Notes under the pieces: generated by a model
What the model was told of the DNA's origin: nothing
Seen by the model: the letters and a program-made list of their open reading frames with translations, nothing else
The model's database searches: none
Source of the DNA: Linderina pennispora
Taxonomy: Eukaryota > Kickxellomycota > Kickxellomycetes > Kickxellales > Kickxellaceae
Assembly: GCF_002104995.1 (NCBI RefSeq)
Contig: NW_024468253.1
Coordinates: 434,001 to 498,000 of the forward strand
DNA: 64,000 nucleotides
Direction: 5' to 3'
Made by a program: the position numbers and the translations under genes
In this document: in pieces, positions 53,191-64,000 of the stretch
Position numbering within the stretch: position 1 is the stretch's first letter
How the letters are laid out: the number at the start of each line of letters is the position of its first letter

Positions 53191-56100
53191 CTAGTGCTTC
53201 TGCACGTCGCCATTAGCCAGGTGCCGGCCCGGTGTCCGCGAATACAGTCGGCTCTTGGGCTGCACGGCGTCAACATCCACAACTTCCCGGTACGCCTCCA
53301 GCTCACTGCGCAGCGACTCCACCTGGAGCTGCAGCTTGCCGCGCTCTCGGCCACGCTCAAAGCTCTCCTTCTTCAGGTCCAGTATCTGGTTCTTCAGGCT
53401 GTCCACGTACTTGATGCGCTGGCGCAGATTGGTGTGGCCGCCGTTGCTGCTCAGGATCGCGTCCAGGTCGTGGTACGCCGCAGCGTAGTTGTCCTTGAGC
53501 CAGTTGATCTGGAACTGGCTCTGCTCTGCAATGATCGCCCGCTCGCCCTCAACCTCTGCCAGATACCGCCGCATGACCTCGACCTCATCGGCATGGGTCT
53601 CCATGTCCACCTCGCACTTCTCAAGCATCTGGTGCATGTGCTCGATCTGCGACTCGTACGATGCGCGCTGCAGCTCATACTTTGCGCGCATATCGTCCAT
53701 CTCGTAGTCAATCGACTCCAAGCGCGCCTCAAGCTCAGCCTTCTCCTCAACCTGCTGCAGAATCTCTTGCCGCAGCGCATCGCCGTTTCCTGGAGGAGAG
53801 CCAGCCTTTGCAGCAGGCAATGCAGCCTTGCCACTCTGGACGCCGGAGCTCAGCAACCTCGGCCTCCAGATCGGCAACATGCGCTTCAAACGACTCGCGG
53901 TCCGAATTTGCCGACTGCTGCAGGTCCTGCAATTCGGCACGCGCCGCCTCCAGGTCCTTCTCCAGCTGCGCTCGCTCTTCCTTGGACTGCAGACTCATGT
54001 CGCCCGCAGTCTCGACGATCTTGCCCTGCACTGCCATATACTTCAGCTCCATCAAGTCGCAGTCGAGGCGAGAGCGCCGCACACGCGCATCCTGCAGCCG
54101 CTCCATGCTGCCAATAAACGTGTTGCGAACGCTCTGCTGCACCTCAGCAAGCAAATCGCCTACTGGCGCCTCACCCGACAATATGAGCACCCGCTGCAGG
54201 TCGTCTGCCAGCTCAGCACCTGCATCCATCTGCTCGTAGATGATGCCGGCCTGCTCCTGCATCTCAACGTACATCTGGCGTGCCTCGTGCACCATCTGCG
54301 CGCGCGCGTCCTCCTTAATCGCCAGCATGTCTGTCAGGTAGTCCTCGCGGATCACATGCATCCTCTCGCGGTAGCGGTGGCGGTCGATGACGCTGTGCAG
54401 CTTGGCGCGCTCCTCCCTCCACTGCTCCTTCTCGCGCGCGTGGTTCTCGTGCATGGCCTGCATCATGCGAACGTAGTAGTCCAGCGCCTCTTCGTTGCCG
54501 GAGTTGGCAGTCTCGGTCAGATCGGCGACTTGGTCCTCGAGCTGCTCGTAGGCTATCACAAGCGCCTCGTTGTCTTGCTCCATGAGCTCAAGGCGGGCCA
54601 CCAGACGGTCATTCTCGCTCTCGAATTCGTCGGCACGCTCTGTGGCCTCTCTGAGCTGCACCCTCAGGCCATCCTCAGCAGCCTCGCGTTCCTTGGCGGC
54701 CTTGATTTGCGCCTGCAGCTCCGCATCAGCAGCCTCGCGCCCCTGGCGGTAGGTTTGCATCAGCTCTTCGAGTTCCTGGATCTCATGCACGTGCTTTTCC
54801 TGCTTTGCTGCCATCTCGTCCTCGAGGTCGCCGACATGGTCGCGCTCCTTGTTCAGCGCCTCCTCGGCGTTGCGCAGCTGCTCCTCAAGCGACGCAAAGT
54901 CATCGTCATGTGGAGTCTCGCCACTGCGCCAGCTCATCCTGGGCCTCCTGCAGCTGCGACTCGAGGGTGAACTTGTCGTCCTGCAGCTGCTGCTCCAGCG
55001 CCGCATAGTCCTCCTTCATGCCAGCAACGATCTCGTCATGCTCCTGGGCGACCTGCTTGCGCTCCTCCTCCCACCTCTGCTCTCGCTCGTCCATGCCAGC
55101 CCGCAGCTGTGCCATCTCCCTAGTGGTTCGAAGAACATCTGCCTGGCTAGTCGACTTGGCTTTGCTAGCATCCTTGCGCATCGAAGCCAGCTCTTCGCGC
55201 AGCTTGAACCCGTCCTTGTTGGCCGCATCGAGCTTCCCCAGCAGGTTGTTGCGCTCCGCATTCCACGTGGCCTCGCTCTTGCGCGTCTTGTCCTCCAGCT
55301 TCTTGATCCTGTCCTGGAATACGCGCTCCTTTTCATCCATCCTTTCCTGCATTGTCTCAAAGTCTGCCGCCGCTGCCTTCAGGTCGTTCTCAAACTCAAG
55401 GCGCTCGTCCTTCCACGCCATCTCCTTCTTCACCAGCCCACTTCGCAGCTCGCTGAGCTGGGCACGCAGGTCAACCGCCTCCTTAGTTACCAGCTCAAGC
55501 TGAGACTGGGTGTCTTGCAGTCGCCGCTTGCGCTCGTTGTCGGCGTCCTTGACTGAGCTTGCGAAATTGTGCTTCGCCAGCTTGTACTCGCTGTTCAGTG
55601 CGCGCATCTTGGCCTTCATCTCATGCTGCACTTCTTCACGCTCACGCTCCAGCCGTGCAACCTCGGCCTTCAGGTCTTCAATAACCCCGGTAGCTGCTTT
55701 CAGCTGCCGGCTTGCTTCCTCGCTGCGCTGCGCTGCTCGCCGCTCGAATTCTGACAGCTGGGCCCTTGACTTGGCATGCTGTGCCATTGAGATGTCCAGC
55801 TTCTTCGATAGCTCAGCACTATCGTTGCTGGCGCTATTGCGCGCCTGCAGCAGCTCCTGCTCGAGGGTCGTCGCATGCACATTTGCCTCGTTCAGCTGCT
55901 TCATGTAACCCGCCGCGGCCTCACGCTCATCGCTGAGCAGCTGCTTGATCCGCTCCACATCATCGCCGTGCCGCTCTTCGCGCGCTCGCAGTTCATCTCT
56001 GGCTTTACGCAGCTGCGCCGGGTAATCGTCGGCTGACAGCTTGTTAAGCTGCTCTTCGGCAGCATGTCTTGCTAGCTCTGCCTTGCGCAGCTTTGCCTCA

Positions 56101-56863
56101 GTATGCCGCAGATGCCGCTTGTGCTCTTCGATTCGCTGTGCCATCTGGTCCATTGCCTTTTTGACGTTGCTGCTGATAACTCCTGCGGCCTCCGACCGAT
56201 CTCGCAGGGCATTCTGCTGCCCAATCGCCTGCTGTGCTAGCTGCTGCTGCTTCTCGAGCTGCTCCACTAGTGCCTCGCGCTCGCGCTCCTTGGACCGCAG
56301 CGTACCCTCCCGTTTTGTAATTGTCTGGACCAGATCTCGCCGCTCCATCATCAGCTCTTTAATCCCGCTGCTCGCTCTGCTGTGCGCGCATATTGAGCCT
56401 CTCCATCTCAATCTCGTTTTTGGACTGCAGGTCCTGCAGCTGACCCTTGTAGTGGTCGAGCTCGTGCCGCATCCGCTGCTCCTCCTTGCGCAATACCTCT
56501 ATGGTGATCCCGCTCGAATGCGCCGGGCGCTGGTCGTTGATAGCTGCGCTGCTACCGTGAATAGCAGCAGTGTCCATGAGGCGCGAGGCTGGGCCGGCTG
56601 TGGAGCGCTGCTGGGGATCGTCGTCGTGGTGGACACTGCTGCGACGCGGGTCTTTGAACCGATCGTTCCGGCTGAACCTGCGGTACCTCTGCTGCGGGTT
56701 CACAGGCGTCACTGTGTCGTAGCTACCTAGACCCTGTAAAGGCCTCCTTCACTAGCCGCCAATGGTTGTTAGTGGGCGTGCTGAAATCCTTGGCAGGAGT
56801 GGTGTCTGATTCATTCAACTTACGCGTGCGAAACAAGCCATGTCCTCCTGAATATTCTGCCAT
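53191..56863 (-). CDS. Long coiled-coil protein with HMMR_C-like motif (about 1,190 aa), frame broken three times
   Basis: Exon 1 (56863-56824) encodes MAEYSGGHGLFRT; the 97-nt intron 56823-56727 joins it to RSYDTVTPVNPQQRYRRF. A short disordered N-terminus leads into about 1,000 residues of almost continuous charged coiled coil (for example LEKQQQLAQQAIGQQNALRD, MRALNSEYKLAKHNFASSV). Near the C-terminus, GGHTNLRQRIKYVDSLKNQI matches the conserved motif of the HMMR C-terminal domain, also found at the tail of kinesin-12 (GHQN-x-KQKI-x-x-V-x-x-LK). HMMR and kinesin-12 tails act on spindle microtubules, so a spindle-pole or microtubule role is plausible; that is inference, and there is no motor domain. 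+1 steps occur near 56368, 54920 and 53844. It is divergent from APC10. Confidence 0.78.
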
Positions 56864-57137
56864 TGCTACAATGTGCTTCTAGTGGTAGCTGCCTCAACGA
56901 AAGAACGCCAAATGTGCAGAGAATGAACGAAAAAAATAGAAAAAAAACGCGCTAATGGAAAAAACAAAGGGCAGTCCTGTAGAAGCAAAAAAAAAAAAAG
57001 AAGCGGTAAACCGATATTTCGTGTTTACGTTTACCAGCTTGGCCTATAAGCAAAAGTGGTGCTGCTCCAGCCAATTTGAACCCTGCGAAATCTTGTCAAC
57101 GCGAAACCACCACTCGTTAAACATCCTCCCTATTGCC
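56864..57137. other. Divergent promoter of the coiled-coil and APC10 genes
   Basis: Contains A-rich runs at about 56930-57000, including a run of twelve or more A, typical of fungal nucleosome-depleted promoters. Confidence 0.4.
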
Positions 57138-57655
57138 ATGTCTCAGCAGCTGCCCGATATCTCCTCCCAGGGTCTTTGGAGCGTCTCCACTCTCAAGCAG
57201 GGCCACGGCGTCTCCCATCCTCTACGACCACTCCACCACCACATACTGGCAGTCAGACTGGCTCGCAGCCGCACTGGGTTAGCATTAGGTTCGACCTGCG
57301 CATGCCCATACACGCCATCCACCTGTTTCTCAATATCGACCAGGACGAAAACTACACGCCGTGCCAGGTCAACATCAAGGCAGGGTCCAGCCAGTTCGAC
57401 GTGCAGCAGGTGCACTTGATAGAGCTGGCGCAGGAGCCGCGCGGGTGGGTCGAGCTCAAGCTGTCGGATGCGGACGGCCCGCTCGCAGCCCAGTTCCTGC
57501 TGGTCGAGTTCCCAGCAAACTACGAGAATGGCCGCGATGTGCGCGTGCGCCAGATCCGGATCCTGGGCCCGCCTGTTGCCGAGACAAAGCTCAAGGCCGA
57601 AAGCATCCTGCCGTTTACAACCACAGAGTTCTCCATGTACGACTCGATACGCTAG
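57138..57655 (+). CDS. apc10: Anaphase-promoting complex subunit 10 (Doc1/APC10), frame broken twice
   Basis: DOC-domain subunit that helps recruit D-box substrates to the APC/C with Cdc20/Cdh1. Features: DISSQGLWSVSTLKQGHGV, then TTTYWQSDGSQPHWVSIRF, the beta-sandwich with NYTPCQVNIKAG-type strand (here ENYTPCQVNIKAG), GWVELKLSD, and the family end NGRDVRVRQIRILGP with a C-terminal YDSIR that resembles the IR tail used to bind Apc3/Cdc27. Two +1 steps are required, near 57213 (restoring GHGVPILYDH) and 57259 (restoring WQSDGSQPHW). Both lie inside the most conserved part of the domain, and the restored spacing equals that of human APC10 exactly, so they are one-base insertions rather than introns. 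Corrected length is 171 aa (human 185). Its stop lies 70 nt from the convergent Rpn2 stop. Confidence 0.92.
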
Positions 57656-57675
57656 AGAAAATGGGGATTTTGCTT

Positions 57676-57681
57676 AATAAA
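57676..57681 (+). promoter_or_regulatory. Likely polyadenylation signal of APC10
   Basis: AATAAA about 20 nt after the APC10 stop, in the 70-nt gap to the convergent rpn2 stop. Confidence 0.4.
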
Positions 57682-57725
57682 ATGTAGAAAAGAGGGAAGA
57701 GAAAGCAGGTGGATGCTGGTAGTTT

Positions 57726-60598
57726 CTAGGCGGTGTCGTTGTCGAACGGATACTCGAACGGCTCGGGCGGCTGCACCGTGTTGGCTCCGTCATCGGCATC
57801 CATGAACTCGTCGTCGGGGCCAGCACTGATCACGCTGTCGATCAGGTTCTCGGGCTCGTCAGGCGTCGTGTCCCGCAGCACCAGAATCCCCGACATGCGG
57901 CCCTGCTTGACTGGCACGTAACCGGGCATTGGCCGGCCACTTGACCAGCGACTCCTGGTACGGCAGGAACGCGGGTCAGGTTATCGACGGCAAATGACTC
58001 GGGCCCCTGCCGGCGTGTCTTCTTGGTAGGCGTCTTGGGAGCAGCAGCCGCAGCACCATCAACATCCATGCCCTCGGCAGCGGGCGCGCCACTGCCAGCA
58101 GCAGAGCTGGACGACCCCTCGCCAGCCGACACCTCGACCTTCTTTGCGTGGCGCTGGGCCTTGGCTGTGGTCGACAGCACCGCCGTAGCCACCTTCGTCG
58201 GAGCCTGCGCAACCGGCTGCTCGATGTTGGGCGGATACTCGAACAGCGACTTGCGTCCCGTGCAGGTCGCCTCGAGAACAGGCACGCGCAGGTCCTTGTT
58301 GACGCCGATCAGCGCAGTGGGCTTGAACGACAGCGACAAGAAGTGCGCCAGCGGGAACCAGTACCAGAACTGCGTGAACAGCAGCATACCGGCGCAGGCC
58401 GACTTGCTGAGCTGCCCGTCGAGGCTGGTCAGGCCGATGGCCACATTGCGTCCACCAGCGTTGATGATGCCCTGGGCAATGGCAGCACCGAAGCGGGCAG
58501 CGGGCTCAATGTTCTTGGTCTCAATGAGCTCGGTGAACCGCTTGCGCACCTCGGCGACCTTGGGCTCGTACACTTCGTTCTGCTGGATCAGGATGAAGGC
58601 CAGCGAAATGCAGGCGCCCTGCACAACAAAATCAACCGAGTCCTTGAGCATCGGCTCCAGGATCGCAATGGCAGCCTTGGACCCGGACCCGGCACAGGCA
58701 ATGCCCAGAGCCAGCGTGGCACCAAAGCGCACGTGCGGGTTGAAGCTCTCCGACAGCAGCTGCACCATGCGCGGCACCTGCTCGGGGCTGCGCAGCAGCA
58801 GGAAGCCGAGGCCAGTCACAGCAGCGCGGCGCACGTCATCGTTAACGTCAGAGACAGCCAGATGAAGCAGGCGGCGGATGGCGTTGTTGTCGCCAGTGCC
58901 CGTGTATGCCATAGTCGTCATCTGGACGGCGCCAAGACGGAGCAGCGGGTCCTCCTCCTCGACCAGCAGCTCAATGAGCGAGTCGGCTTCTTGCTGGCGG
59001 CCAAACATGACCAGGCCCATCCCGACAGCCAGAGCGCGGATGATCTTCTCGTGCTGCGTCTCGCGGGCGTACATGAGCATGGTCTTGATCGTCTCCTCGT
59101 GGCCAGTGCCCATCATGACCAGACCCATGCCAATAGCAGCAGCCTCGCCGGACACAGCGCTGTCAGCAAACAGCACAATCTTGAGCGCCTCAAAGACATC
59201 CTCGCTGCCCGAGCCCAGGCCGGCAGCACCGAGACCGAGACTGGCGCCGTGCTGCAGAATCTCGACATTCTGGCCCTGGAAGGTAGCCAGCGCATTCTGC
59301 AGGTAGCCTGATGACGCGGTCGCTGCCGTGGCTGGCGTTGATCAGACCCAGCGCATAGAAAGCACCGCCCTCAGAGAACGGCGACGACGACACCGAGTCC
59401 TCGGGCAGGTAAGGCTCGAGCAACGAGAAGCCGTTCCGGGTCTGGCCCTGGTGGATCACACCGAGAGGCAGCTGTGGCCGAGAACTTCGACCAGCTGCTG
59501 GCGCGCGACAGCCACTCGAGGTTCTCGCGCAAAAAATTGTCGATCGTGGTTCCAGCGTGCATGAAGGCATTCGACAGCGTCACGGCGTTGTGGGCGAGCG
59601 AGCTGCGCGAGTCCAAGGATCTTGCACTGTGCGGTTCAGGATGCCCATGTCGGTCTTGTTGTTGGTAAACAGGAACTCGAGGTTCAGCTTGAGCGACTCC
59701 TCGCCGCTCAAAATAGCCTGGACCTTGGTCACCGCCGCCACCACGCCCTCGGCCTCGGACTTGGCTGCGTCGCTCTGCGCAAGCGCGCTGTTGACAGGTG
59801 CCAGTGAACTCCTGTGACGAGTTGGCGTTCAGATCGAAGGCGATCTGGTATGCCGACAGAATGCCGCTCTCTCCAGACTGGATCAGGTTTGTCAGAATCT
59901 CGGCGGTCTTGGACGGGTTGTTGAGCTTGGCCAGGTTCTGACAGATGGCCTCATAGTTGGGGTTCTCAAACTGTGTGTAGACCTTGACCAACAGCTCCTG
60001 CACGCGGCTCTGCAGGTGAATGCTGCCGATGTAGTCGACGCACTCATTCTGCACATATGCCAGCAGCTGCTTTGTGTTGCCGCTGGTCAGCGCGCGCTCC
60101 AGCAGATCCAGCCGCCGCGCCTCAATCGCAATGCCGATGACCTGGCCGAACTCTTTGGATTCGAAGCAGCGCTCAACCATGCGCTCAAACACAGCCGCTA
60201 GCTTGTCGTCAATGGGCTTCTGCCACTCGCTGCCTGCTGTCGTCGTTGTGGGACCGCAGCTCAATGTACTTGTCGATGGCGCGGTTGACCACAGTCTGCA
60301 CGAACGCCGAGTTTTCTGTCAGGTCGAACAGCTCGCCGGCACCCAGCGCAAACGACAGCGCATCGTCAAATGCACCCAGGTGGAAGTAGATCTTGGATGC
60401 GACTAGGGCTGCCAGCTTGCGGTGCTCAAAAGTCTCGTCCTCGTACAGAACCTCGATCTTTGAAATTGCGTCGGAAATCTCGGCCCAGAATTTGCCCATG
60501 ACCTCGTTCAGCTGCACAAGGCCGTAGTACTGAAGCTCGCGCTCGTCCTCGTCGAGGAGCGAAATAAGCCCTCCTGCTGACGTCAATGTCGCGGCCAT
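57726..60598 (-). CDS. rpn2: 26S proteasome regulatory subunit Rpn2/PSMD1, frame broken at seven sites
   Basis: Largest non-ATPase base subunit of the 19S particle, a toroid of PC repeats that docks Rpn1/Rpn13 and the ATPase ring. It starts MAATLTSAGGLISLLDEDE, has the helical N-terminal half, then PC repeats (HGASLGLGAAGLGSG, SGEAAAIGMGLVMMGTG, RALAVGMGLVMFGRQQEAD, NPHVRFGATLALGIACAG), the FTQFWYWFPLAHFLSL signature, a Lys/Ala insert and the tail PEPFEYPFDNDTA. Frame steps needed in gene order: +1 near 60235, +1 near 59806, +2 near 59620, +1 near 59472, 59310, 57970 and 57935. Several fall in invariant blocks (QKPIDDKL, ALGVIHQGQ, TRFLPYQES), and the restored spacing fits human and yeast Rpn2. 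Corrected length is 954 aa (human PSMD1 953). An essential gene cannot plausibly be dead, so assembly insertions are likely. Confidence 0.93.
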
Positions 60599-61009
60599 TT
60601 TTGCGAGAGCGAGATTCTATAACAAACTGGAGTTGGTGGTAAAAATGAGAAATAGGAAAGCTGGCAATCAGTTATAGACACGGCCAAGAATAAGAAAAGT
60701 GTGTTTGAAGCAGAGCGGTTGCGTTGGAAGGGAAAAAGAAGCGAGCCACGCCAGCCCGTCCGCCGAGCGATGATGTACACGTACCCTCCGCTGAGCAATT
60801 GAGAAGCGCCGAGAAGCCGAGGTTGCTTGCGTGGCCGGGCCTTGATCCTGATAAAATCCGCGGGCGGTGATCAGAATATGAGTTTTCGCTTGCAGCAGTT
60901 TTGCGCATTGGCAGGCGCAATTCCAGACAAGCGCCGCCTTTCCTTTTTAACACCACTTTCTACTTGTTTAGCAAACGCGTTCGTACCCGACCCCTCCCTG
61001 GCAGACGCA
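60599..61009. other. Divergent promoter of rpn2 and snu114
   Basis: About 410 nt between two divergent essential genes. The snu114 frame is open upstream to 60827, but the family start [15 protein letters not shown] is at 61010. No proteasome-associated control element is identified with confidence. Confidence 0.4.
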
Positions 61010-64000
61010 ATGGACGATCCCAATTACGACGAGTTTGGCAATTACATTGGACCGGACCTGGGCTCCTCGTCGTCAGAAGAGGAGAGCGACAGCGAGGTCG
61101 AGCAGGCCGAGCCTGCGGCAGGCATGCCGGGCGGTAATGGCAGCGGGGGCGACAATGCCTCAGAGCAAGGCTCTGACGATGACGCCGATGCCGACGAGTC
61201 AAATCGGCATATGATGATCCAGCGCGTCGATGCTGCCATGAACCAGATCGTCCTGCACGAGGACAAAAAGTACTACCCGGAGGCCGAGGAAGTGTACGGT
61301 CCCGACGTCGAGGCGCTGGTACAGGAAGAGGACACGCAGCCGTTGACAGAGCCGATCATTGCGCCGCTCAAGACACGCAAGTTCCAGGTGGCCGAGGAAG
61401 ACGAGCTGCCCGACACCGCATATACGAAGGAGTTCCTGGTTGATCTGCAAGGGTACCCGGCCATGATCCGCAATGTGGTGGTCGCCGGGCACCTGCACCA
61501 CGGCAAAACGTCGATGGTAGACCTTTTGGTGGCCTCGACACACGAGTGGAAGGACTGGGATACCGCTACACCGCGGGCAACACCGACGGCCAAAATGGCG
61601 AAGCCCAACGACAAGGCGTTTGGATACACGGATGTGCATCAGCTTGAGCGGCGGCGCATGATCAGTCTAAAGTCGATGCCAGTATCTCTAGTGGCCCAAA
61701 ACACCAAGGGGAAGAGCCTGGCGCTGAATATCATGGACTCGCCTGGCCATGTCAACTTTATCGACGAGGTGGTGGCGGCAATGCGGCTCTCAGACGGCGT
61801 GGTGCTGGTGGTCGATGTAGTCGAGGGCGTGATGACCAACACAGAGCGCATTATCCAGCTGGCGGTGCGCGAGCAGCTCCCAATCACGCTGGTGGTCAAC
61901 AAGGTGGACCGACTGATGCTGGAGCTCAAGCTGCCGCCAGCCGACGCGTACTACAAGCTGAAGCTGACGATCGAGGAGGTCAACAAGGCGATTGCCGCCT
62001 GCCCGCTAGCCAAGCCCGAGATGCGCGTGTCGCCAGAGCTGGGGAACGTATGTTTTGCGTCGTCGTCCTACGGCTGGTGCTTCTCTCTCGAATCGTTTGC
62101 GCAGCAGTATGTAGCGAAATGGGATATGCCAGTGCGGGCACGCGACTTGGCCAAGCGCCTGTGGGGCGACGTGTACTACCACCCGCAGCGGCGCACTTTT
62201 ATGCGCAAGCAGAACGCAGCACATGGCAAGGAGGCGAAGCGGTCGTTCCTGCACTTTATCTTGGAGCCGCTGTATAAGGTGTTTGCCCAGGTTGTCGGCG
62301 AGGACGAGCCTGCCCTGCGGCCAGTGGTCGAGTCGCTGGGGATCAAGCTACGAAAAGAGGACTACGCACTGGACGTGCACGACCTGCTGCGGCGGGTCAT
62401 GACGCAGTTCTTTGGTCCGCCGACCGGACTCGTCGACATGTGCGAGACACACATCCCATCGCCAGCAGCAAATGCCGAGCGCAAGACAATGTCGCTGTAC
62501 ACAGGCCAGATGGATACAGAGACAGCACAGGCGATGCGGCAGTGCGACGCCAATGGGCCACTGGTAATTGCTGTGGCCAAGCAGTACCCGTCGTCCGATG
62601 CCTCGCAGTTCTTTGCCCTGGGCCGCATCTTCAGCGGGCATGTCAGCGTGGGCCAGAACGTGCGTGTGCTTGGCGAGGGCTACTCGCCTGGCGACGATGA
62701 AGACATGGCCATAGCCACCGTGACTGACGCATGGGTGTACTGCTCGCGCTACAAGATCCCGGTGTCAGGGCTTGGCGCCGGCAGCTGGGTCCTGCTGGGC
62801 GGAGTTGACGGGCCGATTAGCAAGACTGCGACCATTGTCGATACGTCGGTGCCTGAAGACGACCTGGCGGTTATCCGGCCGCTGCAGTTCCCCTCGGATC
62901 CCGTGATGAAGGTAGCCGTGGAGCCCGTAAACCCGTCGGAGCTGCCCAAGATGCTCAGTGGCCTGCGCAAGATTGGCAAATCGTACCCACTGGTGCAGAC
63001 ACGCGTCGAGGAGAGCGGCGAGCACATTGTGCTGGGCAGCGGCGAGTTGTACCTGGACTGCATCATGCACGACCTGCGGACAATGTACAGTGAGATCGAG
63101 ATCAAGGTCGCTGACCCGGTGGTGGCCTTCCGCGAGACCGTCTCGGAGACCTCGGCGATCAAGGTATTTGGCGACTCGCCCAACGGCAAGAACCGGCTGA
63201 CCTATCATTGCTGAGCCCATGGAGCAGGGGATTGCCGAGGACATCGAGTCGGGCAAGGTTTCGCTGCAGTGGCCAGCGCGCCAGGTCGGCCAGTTCTTTG
63301 AGGCCAACTACGGCTGGGACATCCTGGCCGGGCGCTCGATCTGGGCATTTGGACCGGGTCCCCAGGGCCCAAACATGCTGTCTGACGACACGCTACCGGG
63401 AGAGACAGACAAGGCCCTACTGCGCAGCGTGCGCGACTCGGTCAAGCAGGGCTTCCAGTGGGCAGCGCGCGAAGGCCCGCTGTGCGATGAGCCGATGCGC
63501 AACACGCGGTTCCGCATCCTCTCGGTGGACCTGGCCAGCGCCGCCATCCACCGCGGCGGCGGCCAGCTGATCCCGGCAGCGCGGCGTGTCTGCTACTCGA
63601 GCTTTTTGACATCTGAGCCGCGGCTCATGGAGCCCATCGAGCATGTCGAGATCCAGGCGCCTGCTGACTGCGTCTCGGCTGTCTACACGGTTCTGGGCCG
63701 CCGGCGCGGCCACGTCACCCACGACGCGCCCAAGCCCGGGTCGCCCATGTACACGATCAAGGCGATGCTGCCAACGATTGACTCGTTCGGGTTCGAGACC
63801 GACCTGCGCACATACACCAACGGGCAGGCGTTCTGCCAGCAGTTCTTTGACCACTGGCAGGTTGTGCCCGGAGAGCCGCTTGACAAGGAGATTGTGCTGC
63901 GGCCCCTGGAGCCGTCGTCGGCGCAGCAGCTAGCCAGGGACTTTATGCTCAAGACCCGACGCCGCAAGGGACTCAGCGACGATGTGTCGATTGACAAGTT
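61010..64000 (+). CDS. snu114: U5 snRNP GTPase Snu114/EFTUD2, 3'-truncated, one frame break
   Basis: EF-2-like GTPase that controls Brr2 and spliceosome activation and disassembly. It starts [17 protein letters not shown], with an acidic N-terminal region and then [21 protein letters not shown] motifs: G1 [10 protein letters not shown] (about residue 160), G3 [12 protein letters not shown]4 NKVDRL. Further: [33 protein letters not shown] (domain III), [11 protein letters not shown] and domain IV with [17 protein letters not shown] and [12 protein letters not shown]. One inserted base near 63200 converts [11 protein letters not shown] into a false stop; the surrounding residues are invariant in the family, so the error position is known to within a few bases. 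The window ends about 20 residues short of the expected C-terminus (after DDVSIDK). Confidence 0.95.

Noticed and set aside
63195-63215. Programmed +1 frameshift at a stop codon in snu114 (Euplotes or release-factor type)
   Set aside because: Conserved residues IIAEP show that the frame must change before the TGA, not at it, and no slippery motif recurs at the other sites.
1-64000. CRISPR arrays, insertion sequences, transposons or prophage remnants
   Set aside because: No spaced direct repeats, no transposase, reverse transcriptase or integrase reading frames, and no terminal repeats were seen; the genes are typical fungal nuclear genes.

Overview
The window is nuclear DNA from a gene-dense filamentous fungus. 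Introns are short (58 to 129 nt where sizes are typical, with a few of 227 to 242 nt), intergenic gaps are mostly 0.3 to 1.7 kb, GC is high, and the proteins are fungal core proteins (Pbs2-type MAPKK, Wee1, Lro1-type PDAT, Tma46, Sds3, Ral2-type kelch protein). Several families are commoner in animals or early-diverging fungi than in yeasts: BAR-PH-ArfGAP-ankyrin, PUF60 and an HMMR_C-like coiled coil. Together these suggest an early-diverging lineage, perhaps zoopagomycotan (Kickxellomycotina-like). That placement is inference.

Layout. 0-8 kb: the 3' end of a HOG-pathway MAPKK, a large coiled-coil protein on the minus strand, and a polyQ protein. 8.9-15.3 kb: a BAR-PH-ArfGAP-ANK protein and a small KEN-box protein, both broken by many one-base insertions. 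15.4-27 kb: cullin-1, an unrecognised multi-pass membrane protein, a kelch/BTB-like Ral2-type protein and Tma46. 27-36 kb: three divergent F-box/LRR-like genes on the plus strand with an uncharacterised ORF, interrupted by an in-frame stop, between the second and third. 36.5-47.8 kb: a hexose transporter, Wee1, a Ca3427-type substrate-binding-fold protein with a 14-nt microexon, Sds3 and PUF60. 47.9-64 kb: PDAT, two tandem NEDP1/DEN1-like C48 proteases, a long coiled-coil protein with an HMMR_C-like motif, APC10, proteasome subunit Rpn2 and Snu114 (cut by the window end).

Functionally the window is rich in ubiquitin/NEDD8 machinery: a cullin-1 scaffold, three F-box-like candidates, two deneddylase-like proteases, an APC/C subunit, a proteasome subunit and a candidate APC/C substrate. 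Signalling and cell-cycle genes (Pbs2, Ral2-like, Wee1) and spliceosome genes (PUF60, Snu114) make up much of the rest.

Most unusual observation: conserved genes in two blocks (about 9.3-15.1 kb and 48.9-63.2 kb) carry about 30 frame breaks. All are in the same direction (one extra base, or two at one site) and many fall inside tightly conserved motifs. The remaining roughly 48 kb has none that I can see. Residual insertion errors in assembly patches are the simplest explanation, but the strict direction and clustering deserve a read-level check. For broken genes I give the whole span as one CDS and state where the frame moves.
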